Origin: Dehalococcoidia bacterium
GTDB taxonomy: Bacteria; Chloroflexota; Dehalococcoidia; GIF9; UBA5629
Direction: 5' to 3'
Assembly (NCBI GenBank): GCA_003142375.1
Contig: PLME01000010.1
Coordinates: forward strand, 56,857 to 106,163
Length of the DNA stretch: 49,307 bases
Numbering within the stretch: position 1 is the first letter of the stretch; each line of letters begins with the position of its first letter. Shown here in pieces: positions 39,288 to 49,110 of this stretch. The translations under genes were made by a program, and so were the position numbers. The notes beneath the pieces are model-generated. The model ran no database searches. It saw only the letters and a list, made by a program, of their open reading frames with translations, and was not told where the DNA came from.

Positions 39288-40085
39288 ATGAGTAGAAACA
39301 AACCTGAATTCAGCGAAGAGGAACTGGGTCGATTCGAAACTTTCAGGAAGATAATAGAGCGGCTGAGGGGGCCCGGCGGCTGCCCGTGGGACAGGAAGCA
39401 GACGCATGTTTCGCTGAAACGCTACCTGGTTGAAGAATGCTACGAGGTATTGGAAACCATTGATGAGCAGCGCATGCCTGCCTTGGGCGAAGAACTGGGA
39501 GACCTCTGGTTGCAGATCATGCTGCACGCGCAGATTGCCCGGGAGTCGGGAGAATTCACTCTGGAGGACGTGCTGCGCAAGATTAATACTAAGCTCATAT
39601 ACCGGCATCCGCATGTGTTCGGAGATAATAAGGCCAAAGATGCAGAAGAGGTTTCGGCTACCTGGGAGGAGCTTAAAGAACGGGAGAAGCCCGGCAACTT
39701 CTCCCTTTTGGCCGGCGTCCCGCGCGAGATGCCGGCGCTGGCCTATAGCCAGTCAGTCCAGCGGCGGGCGGCCTCGGTAGGATTTGATTGGGAGAAAATC
39801 GACGACATCATTGAGAAGCTGGTGGAAGAGGTGGAGGAGTTGAAAAGAGCGGATGGTCAGGAGCAAAAGTCCCGTGAATTCGGGGATATTTTATTGACCC
39901 TGGCCAACGTAGCCCGCCGCATGGATATCGATCTTGAATCTGCGTTGCGCCAGGCCAACGCGCGTTTCACCCGTCGTTTTCAGTTTATAGAGGATGCATG
40001 TCGTGAAGCTAAGGCAGACCTGAAGGCGCTTACATTGGCTGAGATGGATAAACTCTGGGATGAAGCCAAAAAGGTCGTCGGATAA
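39288..40085 (+). CDS. mazG: Nucleoside triphosphate pyrophosphohydrolase MazG
   Basis: A 265-residue protein with two MazG domains. The first has GGCPWDRKQTH and YLVEECYEVLE, then EELGDLWLQIMLHAQIA; the second has EEVEELKRAD and REFGDILLTLANVARRM. The EEXX and EXXD acidic residues that bind Mg2+ are present in both. It hydrolyses (d)NTPs to monophosphates and so removes damaged or excess nucleotides. It is convergent with the tRNA-Pro gene. Confidence 0.93.
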   Translation: MSRNKPEFSEEELGRFETFRKIIERLRGPGGCPWDRKQTHVSLKRYLVEECYEVLETIDEQRMPALGEELGDLWLQIMLHAQIARESGEFTLEDVLRKINTKLIYRHPHVFGDNKAKDAEEVSATWEELKEREKPGNFSLLAGVPREMPALAYSQSVQRRAASVGFDWEKIDDIIEKLVEEVEELKRADGQEQKSREFGDILLTLANVARRMDIDLESALRQANARFTRRFQFIEDACREAKADLKALTLAEMDKLWDEAKKVVG

Positions 40086-40094
40086 TATAGCTAC

Positions 40095-40171
40095 TGGTCG
40101 GGGAGAGAGGACTCGAACCTCCGGCCTCAGCGTCCCGAACGCTGCGCGCTAACCAACTGCGCTACTCCCCG
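40095..40171 (-). tRNA. tRNA-Pro (anticodon CGG)
   Basis: On the minus strand it starts with acceptor CGGGGAG, has the D arm GCGCAGTTGGTTAGCGC, the anticodon stem CAGCG/CGCTG around loop TTCGGGA (anticodon CGG, codon CCG), and the T arm GAGGTTCGAGTCCTC. The matching acceptor CTCCCCG is followed by A and an encoded CCA. All arms pair well. Confidence 0.95.
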
Positions 40172-40232
40172 CACGAACTAATTATTATAGTCGGCTTTAA
40201 CTTTTAGGGCAACAATTGTAAACTTGTTGATT

Positions 40233-41432
40233 ATGAAATTTTGCGTGGTCATTATGGACGGCGCGTCCGGTTGGCCGTTGCCTGAGCACGGAGATAAAAC
40301 TTGCCTGGAACTGGCCGCAACTCCCAACCTCGATAAAATGGCCGGAAGCGGTTATATGGGTGTGGCACTTACGGTGCCTCCGGGCATGGAACCGGGAAGC
40401 GCACCGGCATGCATGTCCGTCATGGGATACGATCCGATAACGTATTACCGCGGCAGGAGCGCCATCGAAGCCCGCAGTGCAGGAGTGCCGGTCGGGCCCG
40501 GTGAAGTGACCTTCCGCTGCAATTTGGTAACGGTTACTGAAGGCAGGATGGTCAGTTACAATGCCGGTGAGATTACGACCCGGGAAGCGGTTGCCATTAT
40601 AGAGTCCCTGAACGAGAAGCTGGGATCGGACCAGGTGAGCTTCTTCCCCGGCGTAAATTACCGCCATATATGTAAAATAAAAGGCGGTGAAGAGACTTTG
40701 AATGCAGAATGTACTCCCCCGCACGATATCTCCGACAGGCCGGTGGCTGACTATCTGCCCAAAGGCGAGGGCAGCGCGTTACTGCGGGAATTGATGAAAA
40801 GATCGGAGGCGGTGCTGGCCAACCACCCGGTGAACAGGGATAGGAAGATGGTGGGGAAACTGCCTGCTACCACCATATGGCTCTTCTGGGGCAGCGGTCA
40901 GATACCTGAGATGCCGGCCTTCGAGCAGGAATATGGACTGAAAGCTTCCATGACATCCGGTGTAGACTTACTGCGAGGGCTGGCCGGAATGGCCGGCATG
41001 GAGGTCCTCAAAATAAAAGGGGTGACCGACAGCCTGGATAACGACTATAATGCGCAGGTAAACGGAGCGCTCGATTCGTTGAAGCGAAACGACCTGACGA
41101 TAATACACATCGAGGCGCCCGACGAGATGGGACACAAGGGATCGGTCAAAGATAAAGTGAATGCCATCGAACAGATCGATTCGGCTGTTATCAGCCGGCT
41201 CATAGCCCGGTCCGACAGTGACTTGAAGGTGCTGGTAATGCCGGATCATCCTACTCCCATAAAGATCAGGACGCATTATGCCGAGCCTGTCCCCTTTCTG
41301 ATCTGGGGAAAAGGGATCAAGCATAATCATGGCGCCAGGTTCACTGAGAGCGAAGCTGGCAAAACCGGGGTTTTTGTAGAGCCCGGTTATAAGATAATGA
41401 GCATTTTCACACGGAATCAAGTTAATGTATAG
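40233..41432 (+). CDS. apgM: 2,3-bisphosphoglycerate-independent phosphoglycerate mutase, archaeal type
   Basis: A 399-residue member of the ApgM branch of the alkaline-phosphatase superfamily. It has VVIMDGASGWPLPE (metal aspartate), PGSAPACMSVMGYDP with the catalytic serine region, HIEAPDEMGHKGSV, and VMPDHPTPIKIRTH followed by PFLIWG. It interconverts 3- and 2-phosphoglycerate. ATG 40233 is preferred over a TTG three codons earlier; neither has a clear ribosome site. It is followed by the aspartate kinase gene 13 bases later. Some close relatives act as phosphonopyruvate decarboxylase-like or homoserine kinase-like (ThrH/cofactor-independent) enzymes, and the aspartate-kinase neighbour makes a homoserine-kinase role possible. 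Confidence 0.82.
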   Translation: MKFCVVIMDGASGWPLPEHGDKTCLELAATPNLDKMAGSGYMGVALTVPPGMEPGSAPACMSVMGYDPITYYRGRSAIEARSAGVPVGPGEVTFRCNLVTVTEGRMVSYNAGEITTREAVAIIESLNEKLGSDQVSFFPGVNYRHICKIKGGEETLNAECTPPHDISDRPVADYLPKGEGSALLRELMKRSEAVLANHPVNRDRKMVGKLPATTIWLFWGSGQIPEMPAFEQEYGLKASMTSGVDLLRGLAGMAGMEVLKIKGVTDSLDNDYNAQVNGALDSLKRNDLTIIHIEAPDEMGHKGSVKDKVNAIEQIDSAVISRLIARSDSDLKVLVMPDHPTPIKIRTHYAEPVPFLIWGKGIKHNHGARFTESEAGKTGVFVEPGYKIMSIFTRNQVNV

Positions 41433-41445
41433 GTGATCAAAAGAA

Positions 41446-42663
41446 ATGGCTATTGTAGTCCAAAAATATGGCGGCAGCTCGGTGGCGGACGCGGATATGA
41501 TCCGCAACGTAGCGCGCAGGATTTCGGAATCCTTTAATAAAGGTAATAAGGTTGTGGCCGTGGTATCGGCCATGGGTGATACCACCGACGACCTTATTGA
41601 GCTGGCAGGCCGTATTACCCCCAACCCTGAACCACGGGAAATGGACCTGCTTTTGTCCACAGGAGAGATTGTATCCAGCACACTGCTGGCCATGGCGCTG
41701 CATGCCATGGGCTACAAGGCGGTGGCCCTGAGCGGCCCCCAGGCGGGCATTTCCACGGATTCAAGCTTCAGCCGCGCCAGGATAACCGGTATAGAGCCCA
41801 GGCGAATTATCAAGGAGTTGGACAAAGGCAACATCGTAATCGTCGCGGGCTTTCAGGGGCTGACGGTTGACAATGATATTGCTACTCTCGGTCGTGGCGG
41901 TTCGGATACTACGGCAGTAGCTCTGGCGGCCAGCCTGAAGGCCAGTATCTGCGAGATATATACTGACGTCGAGGGCGTTTACACTGCTGATCCTCGTATC
42001 GAGCCGGAAGCTGTAAAACTCGATGAAATAGGCTATGAGGAAATGCTGGAAATGGCAACTTCAGGAGCCCGTGTTTTGCATCACAGGTCAGTCGAACTGG
42101 GCCAGGTATACAATATGCCGATCCTGGTGGCATCGAGCATGGTAAAACAAAGGGGCACTGTCATTCGCGGAGGGAAAAATATGGAAGCCAGAAATAAGGT
42201 CAGGGGCATAGCCCACGATATGGACGTTGCCAAGATAACCGTTACCAATGTGCCGGATCGGCCTGGCATCGCTGCGGCCATTTTCCTGCCGCTGGCCAAA
42301 GCCGGTATCAGCGTAGATACGATCGTTCAGAATGCCAGCGCCAACAATATCACCGATCTTACCTTTACCGTTACCAGGAATGATCTGGTCAAAGCCATGG
42401 ATATCATCGCTCCGGTAGCAAAAGAGATCGGCGCCAGAGAATGCCTGAGCGATTCAAAGTTGGGGAAAGTATCGATTATCGGGACCGGCATGCAAAACAC
42501 GCCAGGCTATGCAGCCAAAATGTTTCAGACCCTTTTCGAACACAGCATAAATATACAGCTGATTACCACTTCGGAGATACGCATCACCTGCATAATTGCT
42601 GAAGACAAGGTAAAAGATGCCGTCAGGGCGCTACATAAAGCTTTCGAGCTAAATAAAGGTTGA
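41446..42663 (+). CDS. lysC: Aspartate kinase
   Basis: A 405-residue aspartokinase. The kinase part has VVQKYGGSSVAD, LSTGEIVSS, TLGRGGSDTTAVALAA and EIYTDVEGVYTADPR; two ACT domains follow (ITVTNVPDRPGIAA and VSIIGTGMQNTPGYA), which allow feedback control by lysine or threonine. It makes aspartyl phosphate, the first step to Lys, Met and Thr. It is co-transcribed with the upstream mutase-like gene. Confidence 0.95.
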   Translation: MAIVVQKYGGSSVADADMIRNVARRISESFNKGNKVVAVVSAMGDTTDDLIELAGRITPNPEPREMDLLLSTGEIVSSTLLAMALHAMGYKAVALSGPQAGISTDSSFSRARITGIEPRRIIKELDKGNIVIVAGFQGLTVDNDIATLGRGGSDTTAVALAASLKASICEIYTDVEGVYTADPRIEPEAVKLDEIGYEEMLEMATSGARVLHHRSVELGQVYNMPILVASSMVKQRGTVIRGGKNMEARNKVRGIAHDMDVAKITVTNVPDRPGIAAAIFLPLAKAGISVDTIVQNASANNITDLTFTVTRNDLVKAMDIIAPVAKEIGARECLSDSKLGKVSIIGTGMQNTPGYAAKMFQTLFEHSINIQLITTSEIRITCIIAEDKVKDAVRALHKAFELNKG

Positions 42664-42672
42664 AGCTGTTAA

Positions 42673-42891
42673 CTAAACAGCCACGACTTCTTTAACGCCG
42701 GTGACCTTCTCTTTAAGAAAACGTTCGATCCCTTTTTTCAGCGTCATGGTGGACATGGGGCATCCCGCGCAGGCTCCCTTCAACTTGACACTTACAATGC
42801 CTTCCTTCACATCGACGAGTTCAACATCGCCGCCGTCCGCCTGTAAGCTGGGCCGGATAACATTAAGAGCTTCCTGTACTTGTTCTTTCAT
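42673..42891 (-). CDS. NifU-like C-terminal domain protein
   Basis: A 72-residue protein that is a single NifU C-terminal domain. It has [18 protein letters not shown] and the CxxC motif [14 protein letters not shown], which binds or transfers a Fe-S cluster. Stand-alone forms act as Fe-S carriers, useful in an organism with many Fe-S proteins such as those of the acs and nuo genes here. It is convergent with lysC. The start has only a weak upstream site. Confidence 0.9.
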   Translation of the reverse strand: MKEQVQEALNVIRPSLQADGGDVELVDVKEGIVSVKLKGACAGCPMSTMTLKKGIERFLKEKVTGVKEVVAV

Positions 42892-43080
42892 CAGTGTACC
42901 TTCTTGTTGACTAAATTTAGGTTACGTGGTAATTTAGCACCGCCTGAAAAGCATTGTCAAATTATCGTAACTTGGGAAAGTGTATCAGGCAAGGAGCTCA
43001 AAATAAACGACTAAAATCACAACTGCCGCTTACAGCAGGACATTTTCACCTTGCGAAGGATTTTATATTGGATAAAATAT

Positions 43081-43108
43081 TTGCACAAAATATATTAGTT
43101 GTTATGAT
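43081..43108 (+). promoter_or_regulatory. Promoter of the TPR-gyrA operon
   Basis: TTGCAC (43081-43086) and TATGAT (43103-43108) with a 16-base spacer. The start codon follows 20 bases later with a GAGG site. The rest of the 237-base gap before it shows no gene that can be supported. Confidence 0.6.
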
Positions 43109-43128
43109 AGTAGCAGAGGTTCAAGTAC

Positions 43129-43971
43129 ATGCCGGAGCGTGAAGAAGAGAAAGCCAGGATATGGCGTTATAAGATACAGGAAGCGATCAAGCTGGCCACG
43201 GAAAACCGCTGGCAGGAAGCTGTGGCTGCCAATGAAGGCATAGTCGACGTATTCCCTACGGATGTCGACGCTTTAAACCGCCTGGGTCGGGCACAAATGG
43301 AGCTTGGCGAATATAAAAAGGCCAAAGAAGCTTACAGCAGGGCCCTGGAGCTATCGCCAAGCAACAGCATTGCCAAGAAAAACCTTGACAGGCTGGCTTT
43401 ACTGAAAGGTGTACAGGTCTCCAAGAACGAGCAACGCCGCAAATTGCCCCCCAGTGCCTTTATTGCGGAGATCGGCAAAGCCGGCGTGGTTAATCTGCTG
43501 GAGCTGGCGCCCCAGGCCGTCCTGGTTAAGTTGACGCCGGGTGAGCAGGTTTTCCTGAAGATCAAAGATCAGGATGTGGCGGTTGAAAACTATAAAAATG
43601 AATATCTGGGGCTGGTTGAACCCGAGCACGGATTGAGGCTGGCCAAATTGATTAAGGGAGGCAACCAGTATATCGCAGCCCTTGTCAGCCTGGATAATGA
43701 TAGGGTAAAGGTAATAATCCGTGAAACATTGCAGCATCCCAGCCAGACCGGCAAGCTGTCCTTCCCCATCAGGGTAACTGAAGCTTACCCGGCGCATGTT
43801 AAAGACAGCTTGCTCAGGCACAGGGCGGGCGAGGATGAAGGCCTGGAAGAAGTCGATTACGGCGAATCCGAGGACACAGAGACGGTTCCCGAAGGATTTT
43901 CCATATATGAAGGATATACCGCTCCTGACGATCTGCAGCATATGAACGGCAATTTCGGAGACGAGGAGTAA
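43129..43971 (+). CDS. TPR-repeat protein upstream of gyrA
   Basis: A 280-residue protein. Residues about 10-85 form two to three TPR helices ([20 protein letters not shown] and [12 protein letters not shown]). The rest ([38 protein letters not shown]) is not recognised; the C-terminus is acidic ([15 protein letters not shown]). It may recruit partner proteins. Its stop lies two bases before the gyrA ATG, so they are co-translated. Function unknown. Confidence 0.78.
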   Translation: MPEREEEKARIWRYKIQEAIKLATENRWQEAVAANEGIVDVFPTDVDALNRLGRAQMELGEYKKAKEAYSRALELSPSNSIAKKNLDRLALLKGVQVSKNEQRRKLPPSAFIAEIGKAGVVNLLELAPQAVLVKLTPGEQVFLKIKDQDVAVENYKNEYLGLVEPEHGLRLAKLIKGGNQYIAALVSLDNDRVKVIIRETLQHPSQTGKLSFPIRVTEAYPAHVKDSLLRHRAGEDEGLEEVDYGESEDTETVPEGFSIYEGYTAPDDLQHMNGNFGDEE

Positions 43972-43973
43972 AT

Positions 43974-46547
43974 ATGGAGTTAGGACTTTCGATCAAGCCG
44001 ATTGGCATTGAAGAGGAGATGAAGCGCTCATACCTGGATTATGCCATGAGCGTTATCGTTTCCCGTGCGCTACCGGATGTACGCGACGGACTTAAACCGG
44101 TACATCGCCGCATCCTCTTTGCCATGCATGATCTCAATATGAGATATAACTCGCCGTATAAGAAAAGTGCGCGCATAGTCGGTGAGGTCCTGGGTAAATA
44201 TCATCCACACGGCGACTCATCGGTCTATGATGCTATGGTCAGGATGGCGCAGGACTTCTCCATGCGGTACCGCCTGGTGGACGGCCAGGGCAACTTTGGA
44301 AGTATTGACGATGACCCGCCGGCCGCTATGCGTTACACCGAGGCGCGCCTCTCCAGGATCGCCGACGAGATGCTGGTAGACATCGATAAAGAGACGATTG
44401 ATTTCGTTCCCAATTTCGATGACAGCCTCAAAGAGCCCTCCGTTCTACCTTCCAGGCTTCCCAACCTGCTGGTTAACGGCTCATCGGGCATTGCAGTCGG
44501 CATGGCCACCAATATACCGCCCCATAACCTCAGCGAGGTGTGCGACGCCATACATTATTTAATAGAAAACCCTGAAGCCACCGTCGACGACCTTATGCAG
44601 TTTGTTAAGGGCCCCGACTTCCCCACCGCCGGCATTATCTGCGGTGTGGAGGGCATTAAAAATGCCTATGCGGCCGGCCAGGGCAAGGTGGTCCTGCGCG
44701 CCAGGGTTGTGGAGGAATCCACCAAGGGCGGGAAAATGCAACTGGTAGTAACCGAGTTGCCGTACCAGACCAATAAAGCGGAATTGGTTAAGAAGATAGC
44801 CGAGTTGGCCAGGGACAAGCGCATAGAAGGCATCAGCGATGTGCGTGATGAATCGGACAGACAGGGCATGCGCCTGGTAATAGGTTTGCGCAAAGATGCG
44901 CATCCGGCCAAGGTGCAGAATAACCTCTTTAAGAGCACTTCCATGCAGTCGGCTTTCTTCATCAACATGATCGCACTGGTGGACGGCCAGCCCAGGGTGA
45001 TAAACCTCAAGGATGCGCTGCAATGCTACGTAGTATTCCGCACCGAAGTAATCACACGCCGCACCAAGTTCGATTTGCAGAAGGCCAAGGAACGCGCCCA
45101 TGTTTTAGAGGGCTTCAAGATTGCCCTAGATCACCTGGACCAGGTCATCAAGACCATCAGGGAATCGGAAACAGCCGAATCTGCACGCGCCAACGTGATG
45201 ACCGAATTTTCACTCAGCCAGATTCAGGCGCAGGCCATTCTGGATATGCAGTTGCGCAGGCTGGCCAATCTTGAGCGCAAGAAGATACTGGATGAATATA
45301 AAGACATCCTCAAGACGATATCACACCTCGAAAACCTGCTGGCCAATCCCGAAAAGATACTGAAGCTGATTCAGGAGGATCTGCAGGAACTTAAGACCAA
45401 GTTCGGAGACAAGCGGCGAAGTGTCATCACCACCGACGAGATCGGTCAGTTCCAGGTGCAGGATCTGATCCCGCACATGGACGTGATCGTAACGTTGAGT
45501 GAGGAGGGATATATTAAACGCATACCCGCCGATGTATTCCGCAAGCAATTGCGGGGCGGCAGAGGCGTAAAAGGCATGGTGACACGTGAGAGCGACGATG
45601 TAATGAGCTCGATGTCGGCGGATACGCACGACAACCTGCTGTTCTTCACCAACAGGGGACGTGTCTTCAAGATGAAATGCTACGAGATACCGCAGGATAT
45701 TGCCCGGACTACCAAGGGCATCAATATAGTGAACCTTATCCCCATAGAGGCAAGGGAAAAGGTAACCGCCATGTTCGTGCCGGAGAAGACCAATCCCGGC
45801 CTGTTTATGCTACTGGCGACCTCCAAGGGAATCGTGAAGAAGACCAGCCTGGATAACTTTAAGGACGTCCGCCGTAGCGGCCTGATCGCCATGAAGCTGC
45901 GTCCGGATGAGGAGTTGATCGGCGTGGACGTGTTAGCGAATTCCGACAAGGTTATGCTGGTCAGTCGCAACGGGCAAGCCGTAAAGTTTCAGGTTGAGCC
46001 GTTGCGCAACGCCTCACGCACCAGCGGCGGCGTGCGAGGCATCAAACTCAATAAAGGCGATGTCGTGGTCAGCATGGGGACGGTCCGGCCGGCTGCCGAC
46101 CTGATAACCGTTACTGAAAACGGCTACGGCAAGCGCACTAAAGTCGATAAATTCCCGCTGCACGGCAGGGGCGGAAAAGGTGTGATGGCGCACCGCGTTA
46201 ACGATAAGACCGGCAAAGTTATTGCCGCCAAGTTTGTTCCTCAGGGATATGAGTTGTTTATAACCACCGCCAATGGCGTCCAGCTCCGGATTAACGTTAA
46301 CGTCGAGAAGGAAAGCAGGGAGGAAGACGTAGGAAAGAAGAAGAGACGCGAGGGGGTGCCCGTAAAAGGCAGGATAACCCAGGGCGTTATGCTTTCCAGG
46401 CTCGATGAAGGCGACAGGGTGGTCTCCATTGCACTTGTAGAGACGGAGAACCCGGAGGAACAGGCTGCCAAGGAGACCAGGGCGGTCGCCAAGGTGCCTC
46501 CCAAGCCCCTGGTTACAGGCCAGTCTGAATTGCCCTTTGTAGCGTAA
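43974..46547 (+). CDS. gyrA: DNA gyrase subunit A
   Basis: An 857-residue GyrA. The winged-helix part has [18 protein letters not shown] and the active tyrosine in [10 protein letters not shown]; the QRDR region is [14 protein letters not shown]. The C-terminal beta-pinwheel contains several blades and a GyrA-box-like [11 protein letters not shown], which wraps DNA and supports negative supercoiling, so this is gyrase rather than topoisomerase IV. It is translationally tied to the upstream TPR gene and far from gyrB. Confidence 0.97.
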   Translation: MELGLSIKPIGIEEEMKRSYLDYAMSVIVSRALPDVRDGLKPVHRRILFAMHDLNMRYNSPYKKSARIVGEVLGKYHPHGDSSVYDAMVRMAQDFSMRYRLVDGQGNFGSIDDDPPAAMRYTEARLSRIADEMLVDIDKETIDFVPNFDDSLKEPSVLPSRLPNLLVNGSSGIAVGMATNIPPHNLSEVCDAIHYLIENPEATVDDLMQFVKGPDFPTAGIICGVEGIKNAYAAGQGKVVLRARVVEESTKGGKMQLVVTELPYQTNKAELVKKIAELARDKRIEGISDVRDESDRQGMRLVIGLRKDAHPAKVQNNLFKSTSMQSAFFINMIALVDGQPRVINLKDALQCYVVFRTEVITRRTKFDLQKAKERAHVLEGFKIALDHLDQVIKTIRESETAESARANVMTEFSLSQIQAQAILDMQLRRLANLERKKILDEYKDILKTISHLENLLANPEKILKLIQEDLQELKTKFGDKRRSVITTDEIGQFQVQDLIPHMDVIVTLSEEGYIKRIPADVFRKQLRGGRGVKGMVTRESDDVMSSMSADTHDNLLFFTNRGRVFKMKCYEIPQDIARTTKGINIVNLIPIEAREKVTAMFVPEKTNPGLFMLLATSKGIVKKTSLDNFKDVRRSGLIAMKLRPDEELIGVDVLANSDKVMLVSRNGQAVKFQVEPLRNASRTSGGVRGIKLNKGDVVVSMGTVRPAADLITVTENGYGKRTKVDKFPLHGRGGKGVMAHRVNDKTGKVIAAKFVPQGYELFITTANGVQLRINVNVEKESREEDVGKKKRREGVPVKGRITQGVMLSRLDEGDRVVSIALVETENPEEQAAKETRAVAKVPPKPLVTGQSELPFVA

Positions 46548-46617
46548 GCGGGTATTTATGCAGGGCGGGTTTCCTCTATATATCCGGGGCGCCGGAGAAT
46601 CCGGTTTGGATTAAATA

Positions 46618-47313
46618 ATGAAGCTGATCTTTATACACGGATCGGGCGCCGTAGGCGCTATCTGGTATTTCCAGAAGCAGCATTTTGTCGATGCTGATAC
46701 CCCTGATTTGCCCGGTCACCCTGAGGGAAGACTTTGCACAAGCATCGAGGAATACGTCGATTGGCTTCACGGTTATATTCAGGAGAGGGGGTATAAGGAT
46801 GTGGTGCTGGCGGGACATTCTATGGGCGGAGGCATCGTTCTCATGCATGCTTTAAAGTATCCCCGGGACCTTAAAGGCATAATCCCGGTTTCATCAGGGG
46901 CCAGGCTGAGGGTTTTGCCCTCAATCCTGGATTTCCTCAGGAACAAAGCGGATGACACGCAGGGGTGGATGGATGAGATGATAATTCCCCTGCACTCGAC
47001 TGTGGACGAGAAGCTGCAAAAGATATTGCTGCCAAAGCTGAGAGACGTCGGCCCTGCTGCCCTGCTCAACGATTTTTTATGCTGCGATAAATTTGACATT
47101 ATGGATAGGGTCGGCGAGATCAAATTGCCGGCGCTGGCCATAGTCGGCGATCGGGATAATATGACCCCGCCGAAATATACTCAGTACCTGGCCAGTCACC
47201 TGCCGGACTGCAGGATGGCTGTTATCGAGGGCGCCAGCCACCTGGTGGTCATGGAAAAACCGGACCAGGTTAACAGTGCCATCGAAGGATTCTTAAAACA
47301 GATTGCAACCTAG
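46618..47313 (+). CDS. Alpha/beta hydrolase
   Basis: A 231-residue alpha/beta hydrolase. The nucleophile elbow GHSMGGG is near residue 67, the acid is likely in VGDRDNMTPP, and the histidine in EGASHLVVMEKP; an oxyanion-type IHGSGAVGAIW lies at the start. Esterase, lipase or lyase roles are all possible. No ribosome site is clear before the ATG. It is followed by the protease gene 12 bases later. Confidence 0.87.
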   Translation: MKLIFIHGSGAVGAIWYFQKQHFVDADTPDLPGHPEGRLCTSIEEYVDWLHGYIQERGYKDVVLAGHSMGGGIVLMHALKYPRDLKGIIPVSSGARLRVLPSILDFLRNKADDTQGWMDEMIIPLHSTVDEKLQKILLPKLRDVGPAALLNDFLCCDKFDIMDRVGEIKLPALAIVGDRDNMTPPKYTQYLASHLPDCRMAVIEGASHLVVMEKPDQVNSAIEGFLKQIAT

Positions 47314-47325
47314 GCTATAAATATC

Positions 47326-48444
47326 ATGATGAAAGGATCGCTTCGCCTGGCCCGCATAGCGGGAATCGACATCGGGATTCACTATACGTGGATTCTGATA
47401 TTTGTCTTAATCACCTGGTCGCTGGCAGTATATTTCCCTGTACAGTATCCGGGGTGGACCACATTGACTTACTGGCTGACGGCTGTGGTTGCTGCCCTGC
47501 TGCTATTCGTTTCTGTGCTGCTGCATGAGCTTGCACACTCGCTGGTCGCCAAATCACGCGGTTTGCCGGTTAAGAGCATTACACTGTTCCTGCTGGGCGG
47601 CGTCAGCAACCTGGAGAGCGAGCCGGAAAAGCCCGGGGTGGAATTTGTAGTGGCCATCGTGGGACCCCTATCCAGCGTAGCACTGGCAGGAATATTCTGG
47701 GTCATCAATTTCTTGGGGTGGGCTCCCGACGGGCCGGTGAAGGCGACTACAGAGTACCTGGTGGACATAAATGTCTTGCTGGCGGCCTTCAACATATTGC
47801 CCGGTTTTCCGCTGGACGGCGGCCGTGTGTTGCGTTCCATCATCTGGGGCGCCACCAACAATTTAAAAAAGGCAACCAATATCGCCTCCACCGTGGGGCA
47901 GGTATTCGGCTGGTTGATGATAGCAGGTGGCGTATTTATGGCGTTGTCAGGCGAGCTGATGAGCGGTATCTGGCTGGCCTTTATCGGGTGGTTCCTCAAC
48001 GGCGCCGCCGAGGCTTCCAGGCGGGAGCTGGAAATGCGCACTATGTGGCTTAACGTACGGGTTTCCACAGTCATGAATGACAGGGTGGAGACTGCCGACC
48101 CCAACTCGCCAATTGAAACTCTGGTTAATGAGGTTTACGTAAAGAAGGGCATACGCGTGGCACCCATAGCGGAAGAAGGACGCCTGCTGGGCATAGCCAC
48201 GTTATCCGATATAAAGAAAGTGCCTGCCAATGAATGGCGAAATACGCCCGTTTCTACAGTCATGACGCGCATGCCGCTTCAAACCGTCAAACCGGATGAC
48301 AATATGAGCGTTGCCGTGCAAATAATGGCCGAACATGGCCTCAATCAATTGCCGGTAGTTGTGGAGGATAGGATCGTGGGCATGTTATGCCGGGCGGATA
48401 TCATTAGATATGTCCAGGTGCACTATGAGCTGGGGAAACGGTAG
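47326..48444 (+). CDS. Site-2 protease (M50) with CBS domain pair
   Basis: A 372-residue membrane protease. It has the zinc motif HELAHSLVAKSRG near residue 66 and the third ligand in PGFPLDGGRVLRS; about six transmembrane segments lie in residues 1-225. Two CBS domains follow (VSTVMNDRVETADPNSP and VSTVMTRMPLQTVKP), which often sense adenine nucleotides. Family members cleave membrane-bound regulators such as anti-sigma factors. It is convergent with the universal stress protein gene, with two bases between them. Confidence 0.93.
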   Translation: MMKGSLRLARIAGIDIGIHYTWILIFVLITWSLAVYFPVQYPGWTTLTYWLTAVVAALLLFVSVLLHELAHSLVAKSRGLPVKSITLFLLGGVSNLESEPEKPGVEFVVAIVGPLSSVALAGIFWVINFLGWAPDGPVKATTEYLVDINVLLAAFNILPGFPLDGGRVLRSIIWGATNNLKKATNIASTVGQVFGWLMIAGGVFMALSGELMSGIWLAFIGWFLNGAAEASRRELEMRTMWLNVRVSTVMNDRVETADPNSPIETLVNEVYVKKGIRVAPIAEEGRLLGIATLSDIKKVPANEWRNTPVSTVMTRMPLQTVKPDDNMSVAVQIMAEHGLNQLPVVVEDRIVGMLCRADIIRYVQVHYELGKR

Positions 48445-48446
48445 CC

Positions 48447-48908
48447 CTATTTGACGCGTGGTTTTCTTATGGTGAGCACCGGGCAGGAGGCCTGACGAAC
48501 GATTTGCTCAGTGGTTGAGCCAGATATGAATCTACGCCAGCCGGACAGGCCGTGTGTGGCAATCACTATCATATCAGCCGCCTTTTCGCTGGCATAGCGC
48601 AGGACTTCTCCTGAGGCGTTTCCTATCAAGACCTCGGTCACAACGTTTGCTCCGCTGTTAAGCTTTTCATCAACCAGCGCCTTGAGGGACTTTTTGGCCT
48701 GCATTTCAAGCTCCTGTTGGTAGGAGGCGACGTTGAAACTGGCGGACTCAACACCTATAGGGGCTTCAACTATCGGCACCAGGGGTACCACATTGACCAC
48801 ATGCAGGGTTGCTTTAAAATAAGCCGCCAGTTCGTCGGCAGCTTTGAGAGCTTCGAAAGAAGGTTCACTGAAATCGGTTGGGCAGACGATATTCTTAATT
48901 GGCAGCAT
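48447..48908 (-). CDS. Universal stress protein (UspA family)
   Basis: A 153-residue UspA-fold protein. It starts IKNIVCPTDFSEPSFEAL and has the ATP-binding signature ending GLSGWRRFISGSTTEQIVRQASCPVL, so it likely binds ATP. The ATG at 48908 is chosen because an AGGGG site lies upstream and the family start follows directly; an earlier in-frame ATG adds 21 unsupported residues. These proteins respond to energy and oxidative stress. Confidence 0.9.
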   Translation of the reverse strand: MLPIKNIVCPTDFSEPSFEALKAADELAAYFKATLHVVNVVPLVPIVEAPIGVESASFNVASYQQELEMQAKKSLKALVDEKLNSGANVVTEVLIGNASGEVLRYASEKAADMIVIATHGLSGWRRFISGSTTEQIVRQASCPVLTIRKPRVK

Positions 48909-49110
48909 TTCTAATTTCCCCTCCCGCAGATGATTTTGACGCAAATTGAAAGCATCATCAGGTCCTTCCATGTAACCCTGTCTGCAGTTATTATTTATTT
49001 CGATGTTATATTTACATCACCTTACTAGGGTTGTCAAGAGGTTTGCGTATATATTTTTTAACTTCACTGATGTATAATCGAATAAATATAGCAGGTTTAA
49101 ACGCATATAA

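Noticed and set aside
42954-43142. A 62-residue frame in the gap before the TPR gene
   Set aside because: It has no ribosome site, overlaps the promoter of the TPR gene and runs into its coding region.
47469-48104. A 211-residue serine/threonine-rich frame opposite the site-2 protease
   Set aside because: Its composition reflects the complementary strand of transmembrane codons.
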